A stretch of DNA of 64,000 bases from Apostichopus japonicus (GCF_037975245.1 NC_092567.1:22589376-22653375), one strand, 5' to 3'; positions 51,190 through 63,755 are shown, counted from the stretch's first letter. The notes: generated from the letters alone by a model not told the origin. Program-made: numbers and translations.

Positions 51190-52156
51190 ACGTAGAGCTA
51201 ACACTCTAAAGTAGAGATACATAGTCAGTGTGACCATACCCAGTGTCATCATGTTCTAGTCTGCTGTGCTCAAGTAGTATAATTCGGGAAGGCTCGATCC
51301 CTCCTGTTTGTTGAAATAGAGGTGAAGGACATTCCTTCAAATATGTTCTGATGTTCTCCTATCTACTGTGTCAATTTGTCTAGCCTGTGATATGTCGAGG
51401 CATGCCAAAAAATATTTTTAGAGTTTAACGTTGTTCACACAATAAGTAGGGCTGTTCTACCTTGTAACTGCTATACCTTGTTTAAGAAACTACATCATTA
51501 CTGTTACTTTTCATGTGAATTAAGGAAACATAAATAGCCCCCTCTATTAGTTCATTATCACTTGCTTGGGCCATTATTTCATCAAACTTTTGACAAGACT
51601 GTGAAATTTTGAAAGTTTTAGTGGTAGGGAGGGAAGGGGGGGGGGACTGAGGGGATGGTGAAGAAAACCAAACACTTCTAGATTGGCATGAGGTAGGTAA
51701 GAACTACTCAAGTATCTCTTCAGGTCAAAGTAGAACGTGGGAAAGGAAGACTCTCAAGCATTTATTATGACCAATTAAGTTAATTAATTTTACAAGCTGT
51801 TACTCAACTGTGGTGTTGAGAGCGAGCTTAAACAAAAACAGAATCAAACTGATGGAACAAGCAATCTGCCTGCTCTCATATGTAGCCACCCCCCCTCCCC
51901 TCCCATCCTTTCCCCCTGTTGTGTGTGATAATCTCATTCAAAATTTGTTGCATTTTTTATGTCAAAAAAGCTCTTTTTTGCTTCCGAGATATACACAGAT
52001 GTAACTAGAATTGATGGTCCGAGTTGCACCTATTTTCATGACTTCTAATTCCTATTAGAGTGATTAGGAAAATGTCGTTCATATGTGGCCGTAGACCTTT
52101 TAAGCTGCTCAAGATATTAAAACTGATGGTATTGTTTCAATAGAGCTCACTGTAAC
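51190..52156. other. Intergenic: nothing recognised
   Basis: G run near 51637; no gene. Confidence 0.5.
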
Positions 52157-52160
52157 TTAA

Positions 52161-53785
52161 AGACCAAATATGGAGGCAATTTTTTTTTTTGAGATTTTCC
52201 ATTAATTTAGGAGTTTACATACCCATAATCAACATGTGTAAAAAATAATCTTCGAAAACCTACTATAACACATCAAAAACGACCACGAAAATGGACATTT
52301 TGGGTAGTCACGTGACATGAACCTCTGGAATGTCTGAAAACAGAGATTGACCCAAAGGAGCCTCTGGTCACCGTGTGACGTCAAAGTTTGTATACCGCGA
52401 AAATCAAACGCTGATATAGGCACTGTTTGTACACAGATAGCGAACGATTGTACTGTTTTTGACTTCCAATTTCGAGCGTTTGAAAAGCTGTTAGCTTAAA
52501 ACAAGAACACAAGAAGGTTAACAACAAGTTTTAAGACAATTATAAGCAGAAATTTTAGTTAAATTGCTTATTTTATTAGCAAAATTTCCACTCAAATGGA
52601 GGCATCTTTTACATAGCGTAGCGTCAATAGGTCCGTACGGTACAATATACTTACATAGTACTTACTCGTTTTAATATCCAAAAGTATACAAACACAGAAA
52701 AAGTATCCTGTCAATAAACAAATTTAGCAGTGAATATCCTAATCCACGTTTCTTGTTCAATCCTGGGCGAAAAACTACCGTGAGTGTGTGTAATTCCATA
52801 GAGTTAGGTCTAGTTGAAACAGGCCTTGACCAGTACTAACATCCCACAATCACATGACAGTCACTAACGAAATAAAACGTCCGATCGCTACATACTACCG
52901 TTTTTATTCAACTCCTTGGACCATGCAGATGTCGGAATAAACAGAACGGACAATATTACACATGTATCACGAACTCACGATACTGGAATACAACAAATGA
53001 AATAGATAAATCCTAACATGGCTATTTACACATGCTGTGAGCCAACGCCGGCGAGAGTTGTAACTAACTACCGTACATGTACTAACAATGCTATACCCTT
53101 GGCACGGTATATATATACGGTCATCTCTTACAGTAAATATATTACTGTCAATTGCGTGATATAATGTTACATGTAAGGACGTCCAGGACGTGTTTACGGT
53201 CAATTTCACATTAGCTATGTCCGACCATGGTCCGACACAGCTATCGACAGTATATAATTTTCACAGAATGAGACATTTGCAGCATACACAGAAGCAGGGT
53301 CATGCATGTGGACTCATGGGCATGAGATACTCCGGGTGCTGAAAAATCTTTCCGCGTGGATCTCAAAAAATTGATCCAAAGTCTGCGGCGTTTTACGTCG
53401 GTTCTTTTACTCGGAAATCTAAAAAAGCTGATGCTTTTGTTGGATGAGGTATAACTGCAACCTCCAACAACACAGAATTGTGACATTTTGAGGAAAAAGG
53501 AGTAATATCGTTGATGTTTTTGGCAGCTCAAGTATACGACTTTACACACTAAAAGTATAGTTGTGAGTGAGGTATACAAACGTTGACGTCACATGGTCAC
53601 CTGATGTCTTAGGAATGTTTCAGGAATGTCTGAAATAGAAGCTGACTTTTCGTCCCATTTTCCACTTATTTAACGTCCGAAATTGGTAAAGTTAATTACA
53701 GCAATGTAACTGGAGTCAGTTAAGGATTACATACATGAAAAATGGTGGGATTTTATGTTCATCGAAAAGTCTCCATAGTTGGTCT
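52161..53785 (-). mobile_element. Kolobok-like DNA transposon with long terminal inverted arms and a THAP ORF
   Basis: TTAA target duplications at 52157-52160 and 53786-53789. The ends AGACCAAATATGGAGGC and GTCTCCATAGTTGGTCT pair at 15 of 17. The arms' inner ends also pair: GTGACGTCAAAGTTTGTATACC-like sequence at 52376-52396 against 53571-53592, so arms span about 236 and 215 bases. Between them, on the minus strand, lies a THAP-type zinc-finger ORF. TTAA duplication plus THAP transposase is the known Kolobok combination. The rest of the transposase is missing, so this copy looks internally deleted. Confidence 0.8.
53241..53486 (-). CDS. THAP-domain protein fragment (transposase N-terminus)
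   Basis: From the ATG at 53486 the frame reads MSQFCVVGGCSY, then SISFFRFPSKR, RRRLWINFLR, and ends after 81 codons. THAP domains bind DNA through a C2CH zinc site: C-x4-C near the N-terminus, F-x-F-P, a conserved W, a P, and finally C-x2-H-F. Here C5, C10, RFP and W are present, and a Cys lies where the third ligand belongs, but the His is replaced by Leu. So the domain is either mutated or continues across an intron. An in-frame ATG at 53579 lies inside the inverted arm and is less likely. Domain fit is by eye. Confidence 0.7.
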   Translation of the reverse strand: MSQFCVVGGCSYTSSNKSISFFRFPSKRTDVKRRRLWINFLRSTRKDFSAPGVSHAHESTCMTLLLCMLQMSHSVKIIYCR

Positions 53786-53789
53786 TTAA

Positions 53790-55800
53790 TAGAGTATGTT
53801 ATCACAGATAACACATGTTTATCAGCCAGACTAGAACTCTGTTAGTATATATACTCAAATATTAAATCTGAGCATTTGTTTGTTCTTTATTAGTGATGCA
53901 TTGCTTTGTATATAACTAAACGGAAAATGGTTTGCACTGCAAATAAAATACCACTTTGTTACGAAATCATACTGGCTTTGGTAAAATTTAGGGGAAGTCT
54001 CTCTATGGGATTGTTTTGCTACTGTGGGAGATAAGAACAACAATCATCAGCGATTATTCAAATGAGCAGTAATGGCCCTATTTGTTTTGAATTGTTTGAC
54101 TGACGTCAAGAACTCATATTGATATTGAAGAAAAATGTTGGCATGCGAATGTCAAAAACGTTGTCGATTGTGTCTCTGACGTAACTACAAGTGATAAGGA
54201 TCATGAGTCTGATAAGAGAAAGAAACAGCTTTTCCACGATTCCCTCGTATCCATAAGAGTTCGGTCAAAACGACAAACCCGAAATAAACTGACACGATTT
54301 GTCCTCGTTTAATAGTTAACTGCATGCCCTATGTATGTACCTTACTCATAAAGTGTCAAAATGTGTGGAATGATGTTACTGGTAAAATGTTGACGTCAGG
54401 TAAAAACAGGTTGGTACATATTCCCTGTCGTCAGAATTTGATGTAAGTTAACTGACATTAAAATCTATGCTGCTTGCAATTGTGGTACCCATGGGGAATA
54501 CATTGAAAATAATTCGTTAAGTATCTGTACCTTAAATCAGAGATTTATCTACAAAAACGTGGGAGAAAAACAGGCAAGATTGTCAATCCCAGAAACCAGG
54601 GGCTACAATTATTATTTTGGTTCAAAGTATTAAATTGATTTCTGTTTGTTTTTAACGGTTTGGGTTAATCGTCCTTTTTACTCCGTTTTTCATTGTGAGT
54701 GAATATAAACAAACTGCTTACAAATAGTTCTGTGAATTCTGCCCAACCTTTCAGTTTTGCCAGCTTTTTTTCTGGTATTAATATTCCATCGTCATTATTT
54801 CTAGAAATGCAATTTATTTTCACACATGTGACATATTTATTTTTGTCAGCCATAGAAAAGAACAATTTATCAGGTATGAAGTTCTGTTACAATAGTGACA
54901 AAGCTAGGGGCCTTGTTTTGTATCGGTTGACTGAAAAGACTGCATATAGTCTGAAAAGTAATTTCATTCTATTATTCATAAGAATCGATCTTAAAAATAG
55001 AATTTCTGTAATCTGCTATGCTAGACAAACCAGGGCAGTATGATGTCAGGGAGACAAAGAACAGTTGATTACGTTAGGTAACGTAACCAAAGCAATGCAC
55101 TACACTGTGAGACTCGTTTAAAAAGTATTGTAGTATTGTCGCAAAATACCAGACGAAAAAGTCAATGATTATGTTACATATTTTTGGGACAGCTTTAACA
55201 ACAAAAGGGCATTGTTCGTTAATGTTAAAAGCGTTGCCTCGTCAGCTCACATAGCTTGTGGTAAATATTATTTAATATTGATGGCGTAGAACTGTTAATT
55301 GTATAAGCAGCGTCTCCTTGTTTTGTGTGACACAAGGCTGTACTGTTTCAATGGTCATAAATATGGACTTTTAAAAAAAAAATTACATCATGTTAAGTAT
55401 ACACTGACAACTTCACAAAACTACCAGATTTATAGATGTGTGATATGAGGAACTAAAATATATTCAGTATGAACTGTATTGCAGAATTTTCCAAAATTGT
55501 AGTTTGGGGGTTGTTTTTGAATTATGTTTAAGAGTTTTTCAAATGACTTTCTACAAGGCCCAGTGAGAAGAAGCACTGGCTGGAGCAGTAGCAGATCAAG
55601 GGGCCAGATTGAATTCTTTTGCTGGCCAAGTTTGGCCCACAGACCACGAATTTGAGAAGAACTTAGCATAGACTGCAGTTTTACGTTTGCGACAATGTGT
55701 CATCTTCAGCTAAAATCCCAAACTATATTTACTAATTTATATTTCATCTGCAGTTTAAATAGATCAAAGGACCCATATCATTTTCTGACATGTTTTTTAT
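53790..55800. other. Intergenic: nothing recognised
   Basis: ORFs up to 114 codons lack any domain I know. Coding of an unknown protein cannot be excluded. Confidence 0.5.
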
Positions 55801-55804
55801 TTCA

Positions 55805-56240
55805 TATTTTAAGTCCTTGCTGGAGGCAGAAGGAGCCTATGCGATAATGATGGTGGCGTGTGTATGTGACACTTGCTTGTAAACACCGTAACTCAAAAAG
55901 TTCATGGTGGATTAACTTTGTACTTGGTATGTGACTCTGTCATATTGAGTAGTACAAGAAAACTATTGTTTTCTGCCAAGTTCGATGGTCATTTGGGGTC
56001 AACGGAGGTCAAAGTCTGAAAACATTGGAAACACATTAACTCTAAAGTACATCTTTGTTGAACTACATACAAGGTATGCAGATCCAACTTGGTGAGTACA
56101 AGAACCTTTGAAATTGGTGGAGATCAAAGGTCATTTGTGGTCAACATTTAAGTCCAAGTCTGAAATCTTGTAAACACAATAATTCAAGAAGAACATCTCT
56201 CTTGAAATTCATACTTTGTAAATTTTGGTAAAATTTTCAC
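55805..56240. repeat. Dispersed repeat (CTTGTAAAC/GGTCATTTGGG family), copy 2
   Basis: Contains GTGTGTATGTGACACTTGCT, GATGGTCATTTGGGGTCAAC and a second half repeating CTTGTAAACACAATAATTCA, so it is itself an imperfect internal duplication. Matches 41455-41720. Confidence 0.65.
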
Positions 56241-58215
56241 AGAAAAACATTTAGTTCCTACAATTGCTAGCCAAACGTTAGAAATATTCCCAATTTGATT
56301 CGTGGTTAATCATTGTTATAATTTGTTTGTGCTGTATAGCAGTAATATTATAGTTTTCTGAATCGGTTGATTGGTCATAAACTTGCCCGCAGGGTGTTCC
56401 TTTTCTTTATCAATTAAAACTGGGTTTCAGCATTTTGATCAGTTATTATTTATTTATTTTCTACAAATTTGTACAAAGGTTAAAATGAAAAAAAGGCGTG
56501 GTTACAAGTAATTATTATATCCTCAATTCATTTTTAAAAATAAAATAATTCAGTAACAAATTGTCTGGCCTATTTTTTTTTCTTTGTACTCTAAGTCTCT
56601 TTCAACAATCTAATCAAACGGTTTTATTAAACGACCATAAACGAGATGAGCTTTGGAGGTGAAAGGTAAATTAACGAACAGTTTAATGTTTATTGTCCAA
56701 ACAGGAACAGCTTGCCAGGCATTCATGAACTTGCATGGTAGCTTATCGTTACTTGCTCCAGGCAGCCAATGCTAATATGTGTGTTTCCTGCTTTGATGTT
56801 TATACTAGTCGAATATCCGTGTTGCTTCTCTTCATCTCAGATGAAAGTATTTTTCTTTCAAACGGTTTTAAAGATTGACAAGAAACTTTACAGTAGATCT
56901 CTGATACACGGTTGAAAAAGTCGAACACTTGAAATTTTTCTGCTTTTTATTTTTTTTAAATTTTTTATTAGAATATTATGCCGTCTGGCAACAGCAGAAT
57001 ATTGTTCAATAAAATGTATCTGGCAACAATAGAAAGAAATGTACATGTATTCTGACAATTACAGCATATATAAATGCTTTCACTTTGGAAATTTGATTTT
57101 GAAAAGTTATTCTCAAGTTTCATTGGATTGTAAGAAAATCATCTTTATTCAACTTAGAGGAAACTTATGTATCTGGCAACATGTTACGTAAATTACGGTA
57201 CCATGGAGAAGAATGCACATGATGTTTATAATCTATGGCAACTATAAACTTGGACAGCCTGATTGCTATCATTTGGGAAATTTGAGTGGGAAATTTACCC
57301 TCAATTTTTCTCTGAATCATCAGAAAATTATGAATAAGAATGAACAAAGAAAAAAAAAGTAAAACTCTTTAATGTAGCTAATGCATAATGCATAGCTAAT
57401 GCATAGCTAATGTAGCTATGGTTCCTCACATCTTTGATATCACTCATTTGATGTGCTGTCTTCAACTATTCATTTAAAATGAATAAATGTCTTACAAAGA
57501 TTGGTGGTTGTATCAATTGATATTAAATTTTTTAAATATCTCACCAAAAATGGAAGGATTGATATATGTAACACTCTCTGCCCATTATGTGTCAACTCCG
57601 GTTGTTTCCCCCACCCCATGCACACCTAAACTCCCATACACCCCTCAGCTTACCCATATCCCCCCCCCCCTACCACATCCAGCAGCTAACCTACCTGCAA
57701 ATCTTGTCTTGTAGTACCATTGAAAATTATAAAAAGTGTGAAAATCTAATCTGCTTTGACATCGGTACATAACTGACATGAAATTTGCCCTTGAGAAACG
57801 TGTGACCTCTTTTATTTTACGAGTGACCCACAAAATTCACCAATCAATTGCGAATAACAGTGCCTTTATTAGTACCTTCTGGACTGTAATGGCACCTAAT
57901 TCAGTCAATATATATATAAAATATAGATCAAACAACAAATTTTATGATAAAACGTGACAAAATTACTCTAATTGAACCCACTGTTCAAACTGAGCATATA
58001 TATATACTATACTATGGGAAAAACAGCCTATATTATCGCTATTCAGATAGCTTAAAGTAAAGCGGGGCCAATGCATACCCTGTATCAGGCGCTCGTTTTG
58101 GTCTCGAAATTGGACTACATAGTATCATCTTAATGCCGGTGGATATCGCCCTATGCCAGTCGGGGAAAAACATGGCATTTTTATTATATTAACTACATAC
58201 AGACATGACAAGTCA
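56241..58215. other. Intergenic: nothing recognised
   Basis: Short TAGCTAATGCA repeats at 57376-57418; poly-C at 57661. No gene seen. Confidence 0.5.
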
Positions 58216-58220
58216 GTTAA

Positions 58221-58591
58221 AGGCATTGAATTCTTAAGACTCTCCCCAAGCCGCGTACCGCGCTCTGAAAAAGTTAACTTTCCGTTGCTTCCAAGTGAAG
58301 TTTTCTGCTTGTCGCTACAGAATGCAGACAGTAATGAAACGTGATACCTTGTTATCTTTAGCTGGACCTGAGATGTCCATCGCTGTATCGTTTATACACT
58401 GTGCTGTACGTGGGTATTGACCGCAGCTGTATGTACTGACTGTACAATAGTGTCTAATTACCGAAGGTAGCAAGCTGTGTGCGTATTTTCTGGGATCGAT
58501 GGTGGTGTGTAACACTTCTATTACACCTCATTCGAAACTAGGTCAGATTACCGGCATTAGACGTTTCTTTTTGCGCGAGTCTTCACACCCT
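58221..58591. mobile_element. TTAA-flanked MITE, copy 2
   Basis: TTAA at 58217-58220 and 58592-58595. Shares long blocks with 16466-16788 (CAGACAGT.ATGAAA.GTGATAC, TCTTTAGCTGGACCTGAG, GGGTATTGACCGCAGCTGTA, CATTAGACGTTTCTTTTTGC). It has about 45 extra bases near the left end that copy 1 lacks. Confidence 0.88.
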
Positions 58592-58975
58592 TTAAACAAT
58601 CATCAGGCAATGAATCCTCCTGATTTCCATACCTAACATTATGCCCCATATTTACTGCTCTATATTATCAACAAATAACTTTTAGGCTGCTGTCGAAAGC
58701 CTACAGTATTGTATTAACTGATCATATGTGTTGTAATTCAGGAAAATGCTGGTGAGGACAAAATTTTTAAAGCCAACATCTTTTAGCGAGTAGCTATTGT
58801 GAAATTCTAGGCCTGTGCTTGGCTTTAGTCAGAAGCAAATGGATACTAGCCTTGCTTGCGGTGTTAGTTCTAAAATGGCCGATAAACAGTCACAAATTGC
58901 AGTTATTCATACCTTTTTTTTCTTTTTTTTTTACCATTAGAAAATTAAAAGAGGTGCAGTAGTGTGCTAGTTGAT
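58592..58975. other. Intergenic: nothing recognised
   Basis: Plain sequence with a T run at 58914-58931. Confidence 0.5.
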
Positions 58976-58977
58976 CT

Positions 58978-59672
58978 AATGAGGTACGTAGGTAGGCCAA
59001 CTAGATAATGATAACTTGATATCAGATATATGCCTTAGGTAAGCTTGATCCAGATGAGGTACATTGCAGTGCCAATTGACCCTATGAGGTACATAGGTAG
59101 GCCAACTAGATACAGATAATTTGATATCAGATATATGCCTTAGGTATGCTTGATCCAGATGAGGTACAATTAGGTACAAAGCTGGGCTAACTAGTTACAG
59201 ATAATTTGATATCAGATATGCATTGGTATGCTTGATCCAGATGAGGTACATTGCAGTGCCAATTGACCCTATGAGGTACATAGGTAGGCCAACTAGTTAC
59301 AGATAATTTGATATCAGATATATGCCTTAGGTATGCTTGATCCAGATGAGGTACAATTAGGTACAAAGCTGGGCTAACTAGTTACAGATAATTTGATATC
59401 AGATATGCATTGGTATGCTTGATCCAGATGAGGTACATTGCAGTGCTAATTGACCCTATGAGGTACATAGGTAGGCCAACTAGTTACAGATAATTTGATA
59501 TCAGATATATGCCTTAGGTATGCTTGATCCAGATGAGGTACAATTAGGTACAAAGATGGGCTAACTAGATACAGATAATTTGATATCAGATATATGTTAG
59601 GTATGCTTGATCCAGATGAGGTACATTGCTGTGCCAATTGACCCAATGAGGTAATTAGTAATAAATACATAT
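58978..59672. repeat. Higher-order satellite, about 187-bp period of related sub-units
   Basis: ACATTGCAGTGCCAATTGAC recurs at 59061, 59248, 59435 and 59623. Within each period GATAATTTGATATCAGATAT and GCTTGATCCAGATGAGGTAC recur as diverged sub-units. GAGGTAC units resume at 60005-60085. Confidence 0.92.
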
Positions 59673-59694
59673 ATAATCAGATATATATAATAAT

Positions 59695-59992
59695 AATAAT
59701 CAGCCAGTTATATTTACGACACTTAATGAGACAGGAATGTGGGAGAAACCCGCAAGGACTGATGGATTACAACTTTAATGACGGGTGGCTTCCAATTCAA
59801 CATTTGAACTCAAATTTGGAAATGTTTTCAATTTTGAATGTCATTTCCAATGGGTAAACCATAGATTGCTCTCGGATGAAAACCCAACTTTAACTATGAC
59901 CTGGCCAGGTATCGAACCCGAACCTCCCGATTGTAAAGCCTCATTGCTTCGAATGCTACCTCCTTTATCCACTCGGCCACAGCACCCAATGT
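59695..59992 (-). mobile_element. tRNA-derived SINE family C (Leu/Ser-tRNA-like head)
   Basis: The minus strand starts GGTGCTGTGGCCGAGTGGAT (A box), has a long variable region, then GGTTCGGGTTCGATACCTGG (B box). The body runs to an AT/TAA-rich tail at about 59680-59697. It sits inside the GAGGTAC satellite and splits it. Confidence 0.8.
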
Positions 59993-60004
59993 GGCATCGG
60001 AATG

Positions 60005-60088
60005 CATGATCCAGATGAGGTACGTTGGTGTGACAAGTGATCAAATGAGGTACGAAGGTGGGCGAATTGGTCCAGTGAGGTACATATA
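60005..60088. repeat. Remainder of the GAGGTAC satellite after the SINE
   Basis: TGATCCAGATGAGGTACGT and two further GAGGTAC units; the same family as 58978-59672. Confidence 0.85.
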
Positions 60089-60185
60089 TCTACATAAATA
60101 CTTAAATACTTAACCTGTGTAGACGTTCGCGTATGTCACCGGTATATTCTAGAGGAGTAAATTTAATGAATTCAACATTGCAGGA

Positions 60186-60482
60186 GAATTTCGACAAGAT
60201 ATTTTGGATGTATTTAAAGAGTTGGGAATTTTTAAAGCCAACACTATACACAGGACCATCTCACAAGTTAGGCACAGTATCTATTCTACCTTGTTTGAGT
60301 TTCCATCTTGGCGACGTCCTTGTCGGTCTAGTCTTCGATCACATACTTTGACCTTTTCGAGAGCGGTGTGTACGTTATGCACACACAACTCACCGCGATC
60401 TCTTCTTTCATATCATATTCAGCGATCTATTCAATTCTGTCAAAGTCCACTTCAGACTGGAAGGTATTTCCCCGCCATTTAG
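60186..60482 (+). other. Unassigned open frame after an acceptor-like site
   Basis: An AG at 60182-60183 (AACATTGCAG) is followed by an open frame to 60482, starting GEFRQDILDVFKELGIFKAN. The frame is fairly charged at first, then Ser/Arg/Leu-rich. I recognise no domain. It could be an exon of an unseen gene, a decayed element, or chance. Confidence 0.2.
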
Positions 60483-60689
60483 ATGTTTGTCGGCAGCGGG
60501 CTGAAGGTTTCCACTTTGGACTTAATGCTCTTAGAGCTGCAGTGTGGGATTAGTTGCGATATGGAGCTGTTATTAGAACCCAGAGTACGTTGTTTCGGTT
60601 TCAGAAGTACAGGTGTATGGATTGTGTGCGGTGTCGTTATAATGCAAACAGTTGTCAGAGCGTAGTTAAGACACTTCAGATGTGTCATA

Positions 60690-62040
60690 TATCTAACGAA
60701 GTGTAATTGTTTATTTTCTTTCCTTTTTTTTTAATTTTTTTAATTTTTTGGCTGTTTTCTTCTTGGTAGCAAAATTTATTAGTTTGGTCTGAGTTGCCAA
60801 GTGTGTCACTTGTTGGCAAATGTGTCGCCAGTAGGATCACTGGATGGGCTGCTATTCATAGCCCGGCCCATCCCTGATGTAACTCCCTCCATGTGTCGGC
60901 CGCCCAGCCACACACTGCCCGACTGAGTGCGACCCAACAACAATTTCTCGACCGTTGTGTCCTAATGTCCAAAGGAAGTGAATACCCATTGGCTAACAAC
61001 TGACCTCTACCCAACCCACTCCCCTCCCCCACCTACCCCACCCTAAATAATGAACACTGATAATCGCACATAATGACTGTCTCTGTTAACGACCGGTGCT
61101 CGATTTTAGGTCACATGAAAAAATGACTTTCCTGTGACTGGATACATTGTTTAAGACTGAGCAGAAAAGTTGTGGACAGTGTCACTCTGGGATTTCCTTA
61201 CATAAGTGTGGTTTTTCTGACGACCGAAGCCAAAGAGACTTGAAACCGTCAAATGCTCTCGATCACCTGAAACCACATGTAACTTTCTTCACACGTGGCC
61301 CAACTATTTCCATGAATTTTTCCACATACGTGTAACAACCCCCGTCTAGTACTCATGAACTAGACATGAACTCATGAACCAGTCAGCATGAAATAGCGTG
61401 TGTGGTGGGAGGGCTGTTAACAAAGTGAATCTCACCGCTAAAATCTTTTCACTTCTAAAAGGTGCCAGAAATTGTAGGATTCTATACGATGACTCGGATG
61501 TTGGTAAATAATTTAAATGGTAACGAGGTAAACACATTTATTGCGGGACATAATGGGCGTTCTGTAGTTGGCCATTCTTCAATGGACTTGTGTCCTTCGG
61601 TCGATAGAGAAAAAAGGTTGTGGCTAGTCTCCCCTTTTGTGTGGCCGATCTTAAAGCTTTTCATAAACTTGAACAAGTGCTGCCCATTAAAGCTTTTATT
61701 GTTATATTACTGAAATGTTTTGTTCACTGCTATTCGTTTTCTCTGAAGGGATATAATAGAGTTGGCATCGATTTAAGTTTATCATCTTTGTCAATGTTAT
61801 ATAAAAAGTCAAGTTCCTCTTTTGTGGCAGTTCCTTCTACCCACATTGGTGATTCTAATTATTCATGATTGATTCTTGTCTTGTCATGGTGTCTTGATGT
61901 GTCCAGGAAAAGGAAGGGAAAAAGTTTTAAAAATTAATACCATCAAGGTTACACATAGCAGTTATTTTAGTATCGCTCTGTAAAAGTTCCTCGAATTAAC
62001 CAATTCCAGCAAGTTTACCAATTAATTTCAAGTTGAAGGC
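60690..62040. other. Intergenic: nothing recognised
   Basis: Relatively GC-rich for this window at 60790-61060. Two overlapping ORFs of 82-83 codons (61462-61868) lack known domains. Confidence 0.45.
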
Positions 62041-62120
62041 TTATCCAGTCTTGTATTTAGTGCAAGGCCCTTCTCACAAAACTTTAACAAATAACCCCTC
62101 CCCTGGTCATTGGTGGTAAC
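62041..62120. mobile_element. MIR/CORE-like SINE fragment
   Basis: GTGCAAGGCCCTTCTCACAA and CTGGTCATTGGTGGTAACT match the start of the copy at 19340. Confidence 0.55.
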
Positions 62121-62214
62121 TCAGTGATGAAGCAGTAGTTGTTATTTATAAAATATAATTTTAATTTAATTTAAATACAATTTAAATTAAGTTATAATTT
62201 AAAATAAAATAAAA

Positions 62215-62285
62215 TGAAACTGTTCGCAAACTGCTTATCCACTAAACAGCCTAGATGTATTAACGAGAATGTGTAAAAAGTAATT
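62215..62285. repeat. Fragment of the 39.7-kb dispersed element
   Basis: GCAAACTGCTTATCCACTAA and GAGAATGTGTAAAA match the flank of 39783-40202 and the complement of about 425-475. Confidence 0.6.
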
Positions 62286-63154
62286 TCTAATTTTTATATA
62301 CAAACCAGTAACAACATACTTTTAGAGGATCACTTTTTTTTCTGATATTATATTTATATTTATTGTTCTTACGTGATAAGACATTCAATTAGTGGTACAT
62401 TTCCCTTTTTTTCTTTTCTTTTTACAGTATGTGTCTTTACTAACTTTTGTTCACTATTAGGTCACATGAAGACCTGGAAAAGTTTGCTGCCATAATGTGC
62501 TTTTGCTTTTATCTCCATGTTGAAAGGTTTAACATGGTTTTTATTGTTTTTTTTATTTAAATGGTCTTTCAAGTGGTAAAAATCCGAAAGGATACAATAC
62601 ATAGGATGATAGCCATCCTATAGTCTAAGCTACATGCACCTTGGTTTTCCTTACAAGTATCGACAGCCTGTTTAGCATCGTCATAAAATACCTGCCAATC
62701 ATGCTGATCGTTGACTAAAACTAGTGTTTTTTTTATCTTTTTTTCTCTCTGATCAAAGTTCGTATACGATGGCGACCTGAATAATTAAGCTCCAAAACCT
62801 AACCATCTGGATTAATAGGCTAATATGCGTCGTTTTGATTGATGACTGTCTCAAGTTCACCGTTAACTATCACAATATTTTGAATCGGCTTAGAATAAAC
62901 CATTTGTAATTTGCAGTTCGAAAATAAATTGCCTTATTGTGCAATTTTTTAAAGCAGTATCAATAGAAGGATAAGGAAGTAAAACTATGACAATTAACCA
63001 AAAGTTAGAAGTGTGGGATATAAATGGGGTTCTACCCTCTATGACTGCATACTCGTTTAAAACTTTACCAAGGGACCCTCCTCTCAATGTTTCTTTTCTG
63101 CTAGTAGGTGTGATGCCCAAACATCTCTCTGAGTTGAATTCTACAGTAGCTATT
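62286..63154. other. Intergenic: nothing recognised
   Basis: AT-rich; no repeat or coding domain seen. Confidence 0.5.
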
Positions 63155-63211
63155 AAATGCCATGACTAGTTTCTGAGTTTAATTCTACAGTAGCCATTAA
63201 ATGCCATGATT
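63130..63211. repeat. Short direct duplication
   Basis: TTCTACAGTAGC.ATTAAATG followed by CCATGA occurs twice within 82 bases. Confidence 0.85.
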
Positions 63212-63688
63212 CCACCCTGTATCTAGGGTATTATTATCTGGGAAGCGATGAATTTTGTTGGTAAAAAGGGATTTTAGTTAGTTTATTACTTAAAAGTTGT
63301 ATTAACTATTGAATGCTTATAGCTTAAACGTATCATCAAGGCTGACCAAATTTAAAGATTGTTTTTAATCTCTGTTGTTCGTATCACCCTATCAGGCCTA
63401 ATCCCTATCCCTATTGTCATCTCTATTGTCATCTCCCTATTGTTAAATACAGGATATAAGTTACACCAATGGTAAAGGAATTAAATACCAAACTGAGTAT
63501 TCTATTGATGACCACACATCAGGAGTTTATACTTATTAGCTAATACCACTTTCTTAAAGAGGTACATCACCACTGTGTTACTCATGTACACAGACATTTG
63601 ACAATCAATACCGATACTTAAAATGGTCCAAGTAGTTAATAGGAATAAATCTCCTTTCCAGATATATTGCTAATATGCAAAATGTATA
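63212..63688. other. Intergenic: nothing recognised
   Basis: Short CCCTATTGTCATCTC duplicate near 63410; otherwise plain. Confidence 0.5.
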
Positions 63689-63755
63689 TATCCCGGTGGA
63701 GGCTGGAAGGTTTTTCACTGTTACAGATTTTCCAACTCATTACAATTTCATATAT
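63689..63755 (+). mobile_element. tRNA-derived SINE family B, truncated copy 3
   Basis: Reads CCCGGTGGAGGCTGGAAG, TTTTTCACTGTTACAGATTT and CCAACTCATTACAATTTCAT: the tail half of the family, cut within the B box. Confidence 0.8.

Noticed and set aside
53790-63120. A second cellular gene in the 3' half of the window
   Set aside because: ORFs here are short, show no domain I recognise, and do not chain by phase; I cannot support one.
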